From CAIYTF01 sp963664845 (GTDB lineage Bacteria > Bacteroidota > Ignavibacteria > Ignavibacteriales > Ignavibacteriaceae): DNA of 64,000 nt. A program made the position numbers and the translations under genes. The notes under the pieces are model-generated. The model saw nothing but the letters and a program-made list of their open reading frames with translations. It did no database searches and was not told the DNA's origin. Below are positions 1 through 8,325 of the stretch, piece by piece. Location: positions 4,650,001 to 4,714,000 of the forward strand of contig OY761615.1 of NCBI GenBank assembly GCA_963664845.1, in the 5' to 3' direction. The number at the start of each line of letters is the position of its first letter. Position 1 is the stretch's first letter.

Positions 1-54
1 AATGTTTTTTTGACAAATTTACAATTGTATCAATTATTTATTTATGGTACCAGA

Positions 55-426
55 ATGAAATATGCAGAATTGCGTCCAATGTTGTGGACATCTGATTTGA
101 AGGGGACCAGACGATTTTATACTGAGCTGTTGGGATTCGCATGCGATGAATTCATGGAAGAGTTCGGTTTTATGTCGTTGAGCAAAGACGCCGTTTCGCT
201 GTTGTTTGCCAAGCCCGGAGACGATGCTGATTTTGATGGACCCGCTTTCACGGGTTCCTTGTATTTTACTGTAGATAATATTGATGAATTATGGGATAAT
301 CTGAAGGAAAAGATAAGTATTTGCTATCCCATTGAGAGCTTTGACTACGGCATGAGGGAGTTTGCCGCGTATGACAACAACGGCTATCTTCTCCAATTCG
401 GAAAACCAATCGACAAAACGAATTAA
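55..426 (+). CDS. Glyoxalase/bleomycin-resistance (VOC) family protein
   Basis: A 123-aa single-domain VOC-fold protein. The start MKYAELRPMLWTSDLK and the spacing of FYTELLGF, the central GFMSL strand and the C-terminal AAYDNNGYLLQFGKP strand match the beta-alpha-beta-beta-beta halves of small glyoxalase-like proteins. The frame can be extended to a TTG at 10, but the ATG at 55 begins exactly at the family's usual N-terminus, so I use it. No Shine-Dalgarno sequence is obvious. VOC proteins include metal-dependent lyases and antibiotic-binding proteins; the sequence does not decide the substrate. It has no visible link to the pectin genes downstream. Confidence 0.75.
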   Translation: MKYAELRPMLWTSDLKGTRRFYTELLGFACDEFMEEFGFMSLSKDAVSLLFAKPGDDADFDGPAFTGSLYFTVDNIDELWDNLKEKISICYPIESFDYGMREFAAYDNNGYLLQFGKPIDKTN

Positions 427-778
427 TACCGTTTTTATTCCTGAGCCACAACCATTCACCAAGCACCGAATGCACCTCGATTTCGCTTACGTATGAGAGA
501 AATGCAGTAATGCGGAAACAAACGTTCACCGTTAAGGCACCTGGTATTTTTTCTATATAACCATGTTGGTCTGGCAGGATGAGCATTAGTGGGACAATAG
601 AAGAGTTTTATTAAGTGGCTACTATTGCGTCTCGAGTGAGAGGTGAAGAGAGAGCCAAATAATTTTTACGAATATCAGGGTAATGACCTGCACAGGCATT
701 CGCCAAGTGTATGTGGGGAACATTAATGGTATATCACAATGTTATATTCTATATATTAAAAATTACTACTATTTACCG
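427..778. other. Intergenic, no supported gene
   Basis: About 350 bases between the VOC gene and the nitroreductase. The reading frames here are short and lack family features. I see no RNA gene or convincing promoter. Confidence 0.5.
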
Positions 779-1360
779 ATGGAACAAATGATCACAAAAA
801 AAACTCCTGAATACCCAATTATTAACCTCATCCAATCGAGGTGGAGTCCCCGGTCTTTTACCGAAAAGCCTGTAAGCGAAGCTGATCTGATGAGCATGTT
901 CGAAGCAGCCCGCTGGTCCTTCAGTTGTGCCAACTATCAGCCGTGGAACTATTATTATGCAGATCAGAGCCATATTGAAAGTTTTGAAACATTGTACTCC
1001 TGTCTTGATGAAGGAAACAAAAAATGGGCGCATACTGCCGCGGTTCTTCTGGTGGGTGTCATTAAAAAAACATTTGACAACGGCAAAATGAATGAGTGGG
1101 CCAAGCACGATCTGGGAGCAGCAAATATGTCATTCGCGCTGCAGGGTCAATCGCTTTCCATATACTCTCATTTCATGGCAGGATTCGATAAAGAGAAAAC
1201 TGTTGAAGTGTTGCAGTTGAATCCGGATGAGTATGAGCCGGTGACGTTTGGTGCCATTGGTTATCTGGGAGAGCCGGATAAGCTGATAGAACCGTATAAA
1301 ACCAGAGAAACCACTCCCGGCAAAAGGAAACCTGCAAAAGAATTTATTCATCAGGTTTGA
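779..1360 (+). CDS. Nitroreductase family protein
   Basis: A 193-aa flavoprotein-type nitroreductase. The N-terminal SRWSPRSFTEKPVSEADL segment is the family's FMN-contacting RRSxRxF-type motif. It is followed by the helix EAARWSFSCANYQPWNYYY, where nitroreductases have (A)xxAPSxxNxQPW. The C-terminal FGAIGYLGEP matches the family's final (G)xxxxGxP strand. Such enzymes use FMN and NAD(P)H to reduce nitro groups, quinones or enones in the cytoplasm; the substrate is not predictable. The open frame extends upstream to 683 with low-complexity sequence. The ATG at 779 gives the normal family length and is preferred. Not obviously part of the pectin system. Confidence 0.8.
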   Translation: MEQMITKKTPEYPIINLIQSRWSPRSFTEKPVSEADLMSMFEAARWSFSCANYQPWNYYYADQSHIESFETLYSCLDEGNKKWAHTAAVLLVGVIKKTFDNGKMNEWAKHDLGAANMSFALQGQSLSIYSHFMAGFDKEKTVEVLQLNPDEYEPVTFGAIGYLGEPDKLIEPYKTRETTPGKRKPAKEFIHQV

Positions 1361-2184
1361 TCTTTGAATGGCTTGGGCTACTGTATTTAAAGTGACCGAT
1401 ACATTTTAGTTTTTAGCGAATCAGGCAGGTGGTTGTAGTGTAATTCATCAATCGTGAAACAGTACTTACTTGGGATTGGTTTTGGGACAAGGGGGGAGAC
1501 TGCCCCACACATGCACGGGAGTCAAGTTAACAACGACCCAAAACCAGTACCCGCCATAAATGGTTTAATTCAGGCGATGCTATTTCTGCACCTTTTCGTT
1601 TGTCTGTAACAATGCCAGAGTTCCATAGATCGTTCTCCGCCGAGACGGGACACAGCCTAACGGAACCCCATTTAAAGAATAATAAATGCTATTCTGATCA
1701 TTTCATTAACCGAATGTTGTTAAGTGTATATGCCGCATATTCAACCCCTGAACGGGGTTGGCGGATAGTTGTCGTCAATGGATGCTACCAATGTGCAAAC
1801 CCTACGGGTTTGGGGCGAGTTAACGTGTATACGGAGATTTGTGGGCGGAATTCTGTGCTTAATGTATTATGCGACACCCACCTCCAGGACTTCGCAAGAA
1901 GTATACTCAGCGAACAGAGGTATAGAAAAGCATTATGATTAGCAGCCAAAAACAATGTATGATCAGAGAATTCGAAGATGAAACGCCCCCGTCATTATGC
2001 GAATAATATCGTTTTAAGTTGACGCGTATGCGCACACTGGATGGGGCATTTCTACCGCAAGTCCACGGATTGGCAATGGCTTTTACTGAGTTATGCGGCG
2101 TCCCCAATTAAGAGACCGGAAATATGCTTATCGTAAATTCAGTTATCACCAGCGTGATTACTTTTTATCCCATTCAACGCAAAG
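1361..2184. other. Palindrome-rich intergenic region
   Basis: About 820 bases without a convincing gene. A 112-codon open frame (1600-1938) reads through two strong hairpins and looks like translated repeat DNA. One hairpin is CAACCCC at 1742-1748 with GGGGTTG at 1754-1760. The other is CAAACCC at 1796-1802 with GGGTTTG at 1806-1812. They are separated by about 35 nt and look like a two-hairpin intergenic repeat unit. Confidence 0.55.
1742..1812. repeat. Two-hairpin REP-like unit
   Basis: Two perfect 7-bp GC-rich stems (1742-1748/1754-1760 and 1796-1802/1806-1812) with tiny loops, 35 nt apart. Similar short CCC/GGG or CTCC/GGAG stems recur in other gaps of this window (23925, 27063, 34227, 42674), suggesting a dispersed palindromic repeat class. 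That it is mobile or multi-copy genome-wide is inference. Confidence 0.45.
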
Positions 2185-2217
2185 TTTGTGACTTAATAAA
2201 ACTTTTCAGTAATTTTA
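2185..2217 (+). promoter_or_regulatory. Bacteroidota-type promoter of the cupin gene
   Basis: TTTG at 2185-2188, a 21-bp spacer and TAATTTTA at 2210-2217 match the TTTG-N19-21-TAnnTTTG consensus known from Bacteroidota primary sigma factor promoters, with one mismatch. The predicted start falls near 2224, inside the operator-like palindrome that follows. Confidence 0.45.
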
Positions 2218-2218
2218 C

Positions 2219-2230
2219 TTAAACGTTTAA
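2219..2230. promoter_or_regulatory. LacI-type operator-like palindrome (cupin)
   Basis: TTAAACGTTTAA is a perfect 12-bp palindrome with the central CG typical of LacI-family operators. It lies just after the promoter -7 element and 17 nt before the start codon, a position where a bound repressor would block transcription. It belongs to a set of related sites at 6901, 9714, 24204/24221, 28637, 28973, 45218 and 50333. Confidence 0.5.
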
Positions 2231-2247
2231 TTAACACAGGTCATCTT

Positions 2248-2694
2248 ATGAATTTTGCCCGGAATACGCTGCTCATTTTATCCCTATTCTTCTTTATCCC
2301 TTTTAGCTACGCAAAACCTCTTAATGCCAGTGACAAGCCGGATACTGCCAGATTTTCGATAAAGAATTGCGGCCGGGAATTTAATGCGGATAGTGTTGAG
2401 AAAACCAAAGCGGGTTATCAGTTCTGGTTTGTTGACAAAAATTTTCTGGACGGCAGAACGGTGAAGATGAGTGTGGTTGCACCTGGTATGGCAACACATC
2501 CGCCGCATAAGCATGTGGAGGACGAATTCTTTTTTATTCTCGAGGGCAATGCTGAGTTCTTTTTGGCCGGTGAGACCAGAGTGGTTGGGCCGAATACCTG
2601 TCTTTACTGCCCGTCGTTTATTGAGCATGGAATAAAAAATGCCGGCAGCACTGAACTCAAGTATTTGGTTTTAAAAAAATATGAATTGAAGTAG
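2248..2694 (+). CDS. Secreted cupin-2 domain protein
   Basis: A 148-aa protein with a clear signal peptide (MNFARNTLLILSLFFFIPFSYA), so it probably acts in the periplasm. Residues about 70-140 form a cupin barrel. The metal motif HPPHKHVEDEFFFILEG supplies two or three histidines and a glutamate, and a later His is in PSFIEHG. Cytoplasmic cupins of this size in pectin loci include KdgF, which linearises 4,5-unsaturated galacturonate. This protein may do a related job outside the cytoplasm, but that is inference from context only. It lies just upstream of a PL10 lyase and carries its own operator-like palindrome 17 nt before the ATG, which ties it to the pectin regulon. Confidence 0.75.
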   Translation: MNFARNTLLILSLFFFIPFSYAKPLNASDKPDTARFSIKNCGREFNADSVEKTKAGYQFWFVDKNFLDGRTVKMSVVAPGMATHPPHKHVEDEFFFILEGNAEFFLAGETRVVGPNTCLYCPSFIEHGIKNAGSTELKYLVLKKYELK

Positions 2695-2867
2695 TTCGCT
2701 GCAATAACGCGCATCCGGCGGGAACTCTTATCCTATTATGAAACTGTCTCTCTGAGCTATATACGGCAATTAACCGACCGGTCAAACCTGTGCATGGTCC
2801 AGTAAAAAGGAGAATGCAGATGATAAATCCTTTTGTAATGAATTAAAATGAAGTTGAACAGATATTT

Positions 2868-4043
2868 ATGAAAAGTACGTTTTTGTTAAATTCGACGATA
2901 TTTCTGATTTGCTTAATTACCATATCCGACTTTCCTCAAGTGAGCGATGGTGAAGATACCATGGCTACAATAGCAGTGGATGGTTTTGCTGACGGCTCAC
3001 ATCATTGGTATGATATCACCGATGACGATAAAGAAATCCTCCCAATAGAAGGGCAGAAGCGGTATACAAAATCGCAGATAAAGGAAATTGCAGACAACAT
3101 ATTGCTATATCAAAAGGATAACGGCGGGTGGCCCAAGAACTATGATATGCTGGCAATTCTCTCACCCGAACAAAAAACACTGGTGCTGAATTCAAAACAG
3201 GAGACTAACACCACCATTGATAATGGGGCCACGCATTCTCAAATAGTCTATCTGGCTAAAGCCGCAACAATGCTTAATTCTGAGACCTATAAGGCAGCAT
3301 GCCTTAAGGGAATTGATTACTTACTGGCGGCACAATATCCAAATGGCGGCTGGCCACAGTTTTTTCCGGATGCAAAAGGCTACGCGAAAGAGATCACTTT
3401 TAATGATGGGGCGATGATTGGAGTGATGAAAATATTGCGTGATATAGTGGAAAACCGGCCTAATTACAGTTTTATTGATGCTGCCAGACGACAAAAAGTG
3501 TTTTCTGCCTTTGAAAAAGGGATTGCATGTATTCTTAATTGTCAGATCTCTGATAATGGCGAATATACCGCCTGGTGCCAGCAACATGATCACGAAACAC
3601 TTAAACCGGCATGGGCGAGAAAATTTGAACCGCCTTGTATATGTAACGGTGAGAGTGCTGATATAGTCTTGTTCCTGATGAGTTTGAAGAATCCATCACC
3701 GGCTATAGTCAAATCGATTGTTGCTGCAGTTGCCTGGTTTGAGAAATCCAAAATACTTGAGACCCGGGTTGACACCGTTCCGTTTCACGAAACAGTTTAC
3801 AAATACCGCACAACCAAAATAGACCGTGTTGTTGTTCATGACCCTTCTGCCCGTCCCATATGGACACGTTATTATGAATTGGGAACACACCGTCCCCTGT
3901 TCTGTGGCAGAGATTCCAAAATAGTATACAGCTTGGCAGAGGTTGAGCACGAAAGGAGAAGCGGGTACACCTGGTATGTTTATAACCCTGAAAATGTATT
4001 GAAGAAATTCCCTGCATGGAAACAAAAGTGGGTAAAAGACTAA
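2868..4043 (+). CDS. pelA: Pectate lyase, family PL10
   Basis: A 391-aa secreted lyase with an N-terminal signal sequence (MKSTFLLNSTIFLICLITI). The catalytic domain shows the PL10 alpha/alpha-toroid hallmarks in order: NGGWPKNYD, DNGATHSQI, YPNGGWPQFFP, ITFNDGAM, WCQQHDHETLKPAWARKFE and a C-terminal RYYELGTHRPLFCGRD. The family cleaves polygalacturonate by Ca2+-assisted beta-elimination, giving 4,5-unsaturated oligogalacturonides. No T9SS sorting domain is present and the protein ends right after the catalytic fold, so I place it in the periplasm. It precedes the GH43 gene by 58 bp and is likely co-transcribed with it. Confidence 0.9.
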   Translation: MKSTFLLNSTIFLICLITISDFPQVSDGEDTMATIAVDGFADGSHHWYDITDDDKEILPIEGQKRYTKSQIKEIADNILLYQKDNGGWPKNYDMLAILSPEQKTLVLNSKQETNTTIDNGATHSQIVYLAKAATMLNSETYKAACLKGIDYLLAAQYPNGGWPQFFPDAKGYAKEITFNDGAMIGVMKILRDIVENRPNYSFIDAARRQKVFSAFEKGIACILNCQISDNGEYTAWCQQHDHETLKPAWARKFEPPCICNGESADIVLFLMSLKNPSPAIVKSIVAAVAWFEKSKILETRVDTVPFHETVYKYRTTKIDRVVVHDPSARPIWTRYYELGTHRPLFCGRDSKIVYSLAEVEHERRSGYTWYVYNPENVLKKFPAWKQKWVKD

Positions 4044-4101
4044 TATCCGGCCGGTTGGATTGCCGTCAACATTTTTATTAAGACATTTGAGGATTTGCCC
4101 G

Positions 4102-5718
4102 TTGAAATATTTTGTTGTTCTGGTGTTTTTCAGTTTACTGTGTGTTGTCCAGGTTAATGCTCAATCAACTTCTGCGAAAGGGATCCCGGTATGGAATCCT
4201 GACAATGGTGACGGGACTTATAAAAATCCAATCATCTATGCAGATTATTCCGATCCTGATGCAATCAGGGTTGGTAACGGCTATTATCTTGTTGCCTCCA
4301 GTTTTGATCATTTTCCCGGGCTACCCATTCTGTATTCCACTGATCTGGTAAATTGGACAATCATTGGGCATGCTGTTGAAAGATATCCCTTAGATTCATT
4401 TTTTACGGTGCAACATGGCAATGGCGTCTGGGCGCCCGCAATCAGGTTTCATAACGGGGAATATTATATCTATTTCGGCGATCCGGATAACGGAGTGTTT
4501 GTTACCAAAGCAAAAGATCCTGCCGGTCCGTGGACACCGCTTCATTTGGTGAAGAAAGCTAAGGGATGGATTGACACTTGCCCGTTTTGGGATGATGATG
4601 GCAATGCATATCTGGTTCATGCGTGGGCCAACAGCCGATCGGGTGTTAAAAGCATTATATCGTTGAACAAGATGAGTCCGGACGGCATGTCGGTGCTTGA
4701 TGATGGAGTTATGGTATTTGATGGTCATAAAAATCACCCGACCATGGAAGGACCCAAAATGTATAAACGAAACGGGTTCTATTATATCTTTGCACCGGCA
4801 GGAGGTGTTAAACCTGGTTGGCAAACGGTATTGCGATCAAAAAACATTTATGGTCCCTATGACGACAAAATAGTGCTTGAACAGGGAAGCACAAAAATCA
4901 ACGGTCCCCACCAGGGTGCCTGGGTGGAAACCCCCAATGGTGAATCCTGGTTTTTGCATTTTCAGGATTGCAATGCCTATGGTCGTGTGGTTCACCTGCA
5001 GCCCATGCGATGGGAGGCCGACTGGCCGGTGATGGGTGAGGATTTAGATCACAATGGTATTGGTGAACCCGTTCTTAAAAGCAAAAAGCCATGGACCGCC
5101 ACTTCATCAGCAGTTTATAGCCCTCAGACAAATGACGAATTTGACAGCAGCAAAATGGGGCTGCAATGGCAATGGTCCGCCAATTACATAGACAACTGGT
5201 TCTCGTTGTCTGCCAGAAAGGGGTGGTTGCGACTCTATCCCGTGGTTGATTGCAATAAATGGAAAAATCTGTGGGATTCACCAAGACTGTTGATGCAAAA
5301 GATGCCAGCTCACCAATTCAGCACCGAGTGCAGAATTGATGTGAAAAACATGAAGGAAGGAGAAAAGGCAGGGCTATTGATTTTCGGCATGGACTATTCG
5401 TATGTTGCCGTTGAAAAAAGAAATGGTAAGCTAAAGGTTGTTCAGACGACCTGCCTGAATGCGGATTTCGGTAAACCCGAGAAAGAAACCGATGCCCGGG
5501 ACATGAAAAAGCAAAAGCTCATTTTGCGAGTGGATGTTCTGCCGGATGCAAAGTGTTCATTCAGCTTTAGCAGCGATGGGAAAAAGTTTTTCCCAATTGG
5601 ACAAGAATTTAGCGCACGCCCCGGGAAATGGGTTGGCGCAAAAGTTGGGCTCTTTTATAACGCGGTATCCGATTCGGGTTATGTTGATTTTGACTGGGTT
5701 CGTTTTGCGAAACGATAA
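4102..5718 (+). CDS. GH43 family glycoside hydrolase with C-terminal beta-sandwich
   Basis: A 538-aa secreted GH43 enzyme. Residues about 30-320 form the five-bladed propeller. The likely base is D51 in YSDPDAIRV, the pKa-tuning Asp is D158 in WIDTCPFWDDDG, and the acid is E216 in MEGPKMY. Residues about 340-538 form a jelly-roll of the GH43_C2/DUF1349 kind. GH43 enzymes remove arabinose, xylose or galactose; here it probably trims pectin side chains. No ATG exists at the N-terminus. The TTG at 4102 is chosen because TGAGGA lies 8 nt upstream and the product then begins with a clean signal peptide (LKYFVVLVFFSLLCVVQVNA). An upstream TTG at 4060 is possible. No T9SS domain, so periplasmic by inference. 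Confidence 0.85.
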   Translation: MKYFVVLVFFSLLCVVQVNAQSTSAKGIPVWNPDNGDGTYKNPIIYADYSDPDAIRVGNGYYLVASSFDHFPGLPILYSTDLVNWTIIGHAVERYPLDSFFTVQHGNGVWAPAIRFHNGEYYIYFGDPDNGVFVTKAKDPAGPWTPLHLVKKAKGWIDTCPFWDDDGNAYLVHAWANSRSGVKSIISLNKMSPDGMSVLDDGVMVFDGHKNHPTMEGPKMYKRNGFYYIFAPAGGVKPGWQTVLRSKNIYGPYDDKIVLEQGSTKINGPHQGAWVETPNGESWFLHFQDCNAYGRVVHLQPMRWEADWPVMGEDLDHNGIGEPVLKSKKPWTATSSAVYSPQTNDEFDSSKMGLQWQWSANYIDNWFSLSARKGWLRLYPVVDCNKWKNLWDSPRLLMQKMPAHQFSTECRIDVKNMKEGEKAGLLIFGMDYSYVAVEKRNGKLKVVQTTCLNADFGKPEKETDARDMKKQKLILRVDVLPDAKCSFSFSSDGKKFFPIGQEFSARPGKWVGAKVGLFYNAVSDSGYVDFDWVRFAKR

Positions 5719-5814
5719 GCAACTCCGGAATTTGAACTGCATCCAACAGCTGAATGCCCGGCGAATACTACTATTGGTTGATTTCCCACGATTCTTAGCA
5801 GAAGGAAAAGACAA

Positions 5815-6780
5815 GTGAAACGAATTTTTTTATTAACTGTTCTTGCTTGTGTTTGTGCGTATTCACAAGACGCCAGGAAAGGGAGAGATACATCGTTTAC
5901 GCTTTCTGCCGCCACCCAACAGGTTATTCAGGAATACCCCTTTGCCAAAGCCGTCATTCCCATAATCAGCAATAAAGTAACAGTCCATAAAAACATAGTA
6001 TACTCCCGTTACAGCGGCCGGGAATTATATATGGACATAGTATCGCCGAAAGATATGTGGTCCGAAAAACGCGCAGTGGTTCTGCTGTTACATGGCGGCG
6101 GCTGGCGGTCCGGAGACCGATCCATGGAGTTGCCGATGGCGCTAAAGATTGCCGAAGCCGGATTTATCTGCTGTTGTGTTGAGTACCGGCTTTCTCCGGA
6201 AGCAAGATTTCCTGCGGCAGTTTATGACATTAAAACGGCAATCAGATTTTGCAGGTCAAATGCAGCGCAGTTTAATATTGATACAACAAGAATTATACTA
6301 TATGGCACGTCGGCAGGGGGGCAGCTTGCCGCACTCGTTGGAATCAGTCAGGCAGGCGGGCACTTTACTGAACAGGGTGAATACAGAGATCATTCGAATG
6401 AAGTACAGGGAATTATTGATATTGATGGAGTGTTGGATATGACCGACCCAGCAGAAAGCGGTAAAGACACTCTTCCGGGTCAACCTTCGGTCGGCAAATT
6501 ATGGCTTGGTGCTACTTTTAGTGAGAATCCATCGATATGGAGGCGGGCATCGGCGATAAATTATGTGACCAGGAAATCCCCGCCCATGCTTTTTATAAAC
6601 AGCTCCCATCCCCGGTTTCATGCAGGGCGTGATTCGGTGATAAATATGCTAAAAAAGTATGGGATATACAGCGAGGTGCACACAATTGCGAACACACCGC
6701 ATCCATTTTGGCTTTTCCATCCCTGGTTTGACGAAGCGATAAAACATATACAGGTTTTTTTAAGTCGTTTTCGGAAATAA
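5815..6780 (+). CDS. Secreted alpha/beta-hydrolase (carbohydrate esterase-like)
   Basis: A 321-aa alpha/beta-hydrolase with a signal peptide (MKRIFLLTVLACVCAYS) and a GTG start preceded by AAGGAAAA. The oxyanion motif HGGGW begins at H93, the nucleophile elbow GTSAGG has S166, and the catalytic His is probably H296 in TPHPFW. It resembles BD-FAE/acetyl-esterase proteins, which often sit in polysaccharide loci. Removal of acetyl or feruloyl groups from pectin in the periplasm is the likely role, but the substrate is not shown by the sequence. It follows the GH43 gene by 96 bp and closes the first enzyme cluster before the promoter at 6851. Confidence 0.8.
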   Translation: MKRIFLLTVLACVCAYSQDARKGRDTSFTLSAATQQVIQEYPFAKAVIPIISNKVTVHKNIVYSRYSGRELYMDIVSPKDMWSEKRAVVLLLHGGGWRSGDRSMELPMALKIAEAGFICCCVEYRLSPEARFPAAVYDIKTAIRFCRSNAAQFNIDTTRIILYGTSAGGQLAALVGISQAGGHFTEQGEYRDHSNEVQGIIDIDGVLDMTDPAESGKDTLPGQPSVGKLWLGATFSENPSIWRRASAINYVTRKSPPMLFINSSHPRFHAGRDSVINMLKKYGIYSEVHTIANTPHPFWLFHPWFDEAIKHIQVFLSRFRK

Positions 6781-6850
6781 GATTTTAGTTTTGATTTTGG
6801 ACTGAAATTGGGCATATTTGTTTGCCTCCTGAATAATCAGACAGCAGATA

Positions 6851-6879
6851 TTGACAAATCATTTTTTTTTTGTTATGTT
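6851..6879 (+). promoter_or_regulatory. Promoter of the DUF4861-transporter unit
   Basis: TTGACA at 6851-6856, a 17-bp T-rich spacer and TATGTT at 6874-6879 make a near-canonical promoter. The expected start is near 6886, about 15 bp before the operator-like palindrome at 6901. Confidence 0.45.
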
Positions 6880-6900
6880 GGACTCAACATTTAAGCGATT

Positions 6901-6916
6901 ACTTAAACGTTAAAGT
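6901..6916. promoter_or_regulatory. LacI-type operator-like palindrome (DUF4861/exuT unit)
   Basis: ACTTAAACGTTAAAGT, a 16-bp palindrome with one mismatched pair and a central CG. It lies shortly after the predicted transcription start, a roadblock position. It is nearly identical to the sites at 24221, 28973, 45221 and 50333. Confidence 0.6.
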
Positions 6917-6926
6917 TTCCTGGAGG

Positions 6927-6947
6927 CTGTGAGTTTCCGGGCGAAGC
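6927..6947 (+). promoter_or_regulatory. Conserved 21-nt leader element, copy A
   Basis: A 21-nt stretch ending in GGGCGAAGC that aligns without gaps to 24255-24275 (16 of 21 identical) and 50362-50382. All three copies lie about 18-27 nt downstream of an operator centre. The function is unknown. Confidence 0.45.
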
Positions 6948-6974
6948 AATTTTAAACTCTGCGAGAAAGATTCA

Positions 6975-8258
6975 ATGCGACACTTTTGTAAAATTCTTCT
7001 CATTCTATTTATCGCTCTGACTCAACAGTATTGTTTGTTGGCACAGACAAAAGCTTCTCATTCACCTCGCTTCCATCCTTCCTTTTCCATTTCCTTAGTA
7101 AACCCCACAACGAATTCAAGACAAGATGAATCAGTGATTCTGGATGTGAAAGCTTTGTCCAAAGTCCATTCTGCATTTGATTTCGGTAAATATGAAATAA
7201 GTGAAGCAGGGAAGCCGATTTATGCAGAGTTGCTCGCGGATGAGCAAGGAAAGCCGGATAGAATTGCAGTTAACCTTTCTTTTGCTGCCAAAGAGCGCAA
7301 AACGCTGACCTTTACATATTCCGAAAAGCCTGTGCGTCCTGAATCAGTGAAAAGAACTCAGGCCTATATGGGAGTGAAGACAGATTACATGATAGCAGAC
7401 AATACATTTACCGGCGGCCGGTTTGTTTCGCAGACTAAAGTTACCATGACCAAAGCCCACGCTGCTCATGACGCTCTGTACCAGTATGAAGGTCCGGGGT
7501 GGGAATCGGACAAAATTGCCTACCGTTTCTATCTTGATTCAAGAAACCGTATGGATATTTTCGGAAAGAAAACCGATGATGTTGTTATGCACAAAGTGGG
7601 TGTCAACGATCTGGTTTCTGACAGCAAGGAATCATATACCAAAATGCAGGACTGGGGAATGGACATTTTTAAAGTCGGCAATTCATTGGGTATTGGATCC
7701 ATTGCCTATTATCTTAACGGGAAAGCCGTCACGGTTTCTGAAACAGACAGCATGACCGTCAACATAACGAACAATAACAATTTGTTTTCAGGTTTAACTG
7801 CAGGCTTTTATGGCTGGAACTTTGGAAAAGGAAAGACGAATGTTACTGCCGCTATCTCAATTGAAGCGGGCAGCAGGTTAACAAAACTTACTGTTTCTGC
7901 GCAAAAGGCACCTGGTGGTTTCTGCACCGGCCTGGCTAAACATGAGAACACAGTGTATTTGGAATCACCCACAAGTGACAGGAGCAGTTGGGGCTACATC
8001 GCTCTTTATGGCCAGCAAGCTCTGTCCGGTGACAGCCTTGGGATAGCCGTATTCTACAATAAAAAACAATTAATAAAACGAACGGAAGATGAAGTGAGCC
8101 GTCTTGTTGTTCTTAAACCTGTTCAAAACAGTGTCACCTATTATTTTGCCGCAGGATGGCAGCAGGAGAAAAAGGGAATTGCTTCGCAGGCAGAGTTTGT
8201 TTCTTATCTGAACAATACCATTCTTTCACTGAGCAATCCAATTCGTATTACGTATTAA
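6975..8258 (+). CDS. DUF4861 family secreted protein
   Basis: A 427-aa protein with a signal peptide (MRHFCKILLILFIALTQQYCLLA). The segments YEGPGWESDKIAYRFYLDSRN and KMQDWGMDIFKVGNSLGIGS are characteristic of DUF4861, a family found beside uronate-degrading genes in Bacteroidota and other phyla. Its biochemical role is not established. Predicted beta-rich folding and export suggest binding or processing of a uronate sugar in the periplasm. It is the first gene behind an operator-controlled promoter and is followed 67 bp later by the hexuronate transporter, so the two probably work together. It has no T9SS sorting domain. Confidence 0.75.
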   Translation: MRHFCKILLILFIALTQQYCLLAQTKASHSPRFHPSFSISLVNPTTNSRQDESVILDVKALSKVHSAFDFGKYEISEAGKPIYAELLADEQGKPDRIAVNLSFAAKERKTLTFTYSEKPVRPESVKRTQAYMGVKTDYMIADNTFTGGRFVSQTKVTMTKAHAAHDALYQYEGPGWESDKIAYRFYLDSRNRMDIFGKKTDDVVMHKVGVNDLVSDSKESYTKMQDWGMDIFKVGNSLGIGSIAYYLNGKAVTVSETDSMTVNITNNNNLFSGLTAGFYGWNFGKGKTNVTAAISIEAGSRLTKLTVSAQKAPGGFCTGLAKHENTVYLESPTSDRSSWGYIALYGQQALSGDSLGIAVFYNKKQLIKRTEDEVSRLVVLKPVQNSVTYYFAAGWQQEKKGIASQAEFVSYLNNTILSLSNPIRITY

Positions 8259-8325
8259 GAAATTTCATTTGAATGATCTTTTCAGCGCTTTAAACTAAAC
8301 AATAACTAAATCAGCACGAGTACAT

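Noticed and set aside
1600..1938. 112-codon open frame on the + strand
   Set aside because: It has no family features or ribosome site and reads straight through two strong palindromes, so it is best explained as repeat DNA.
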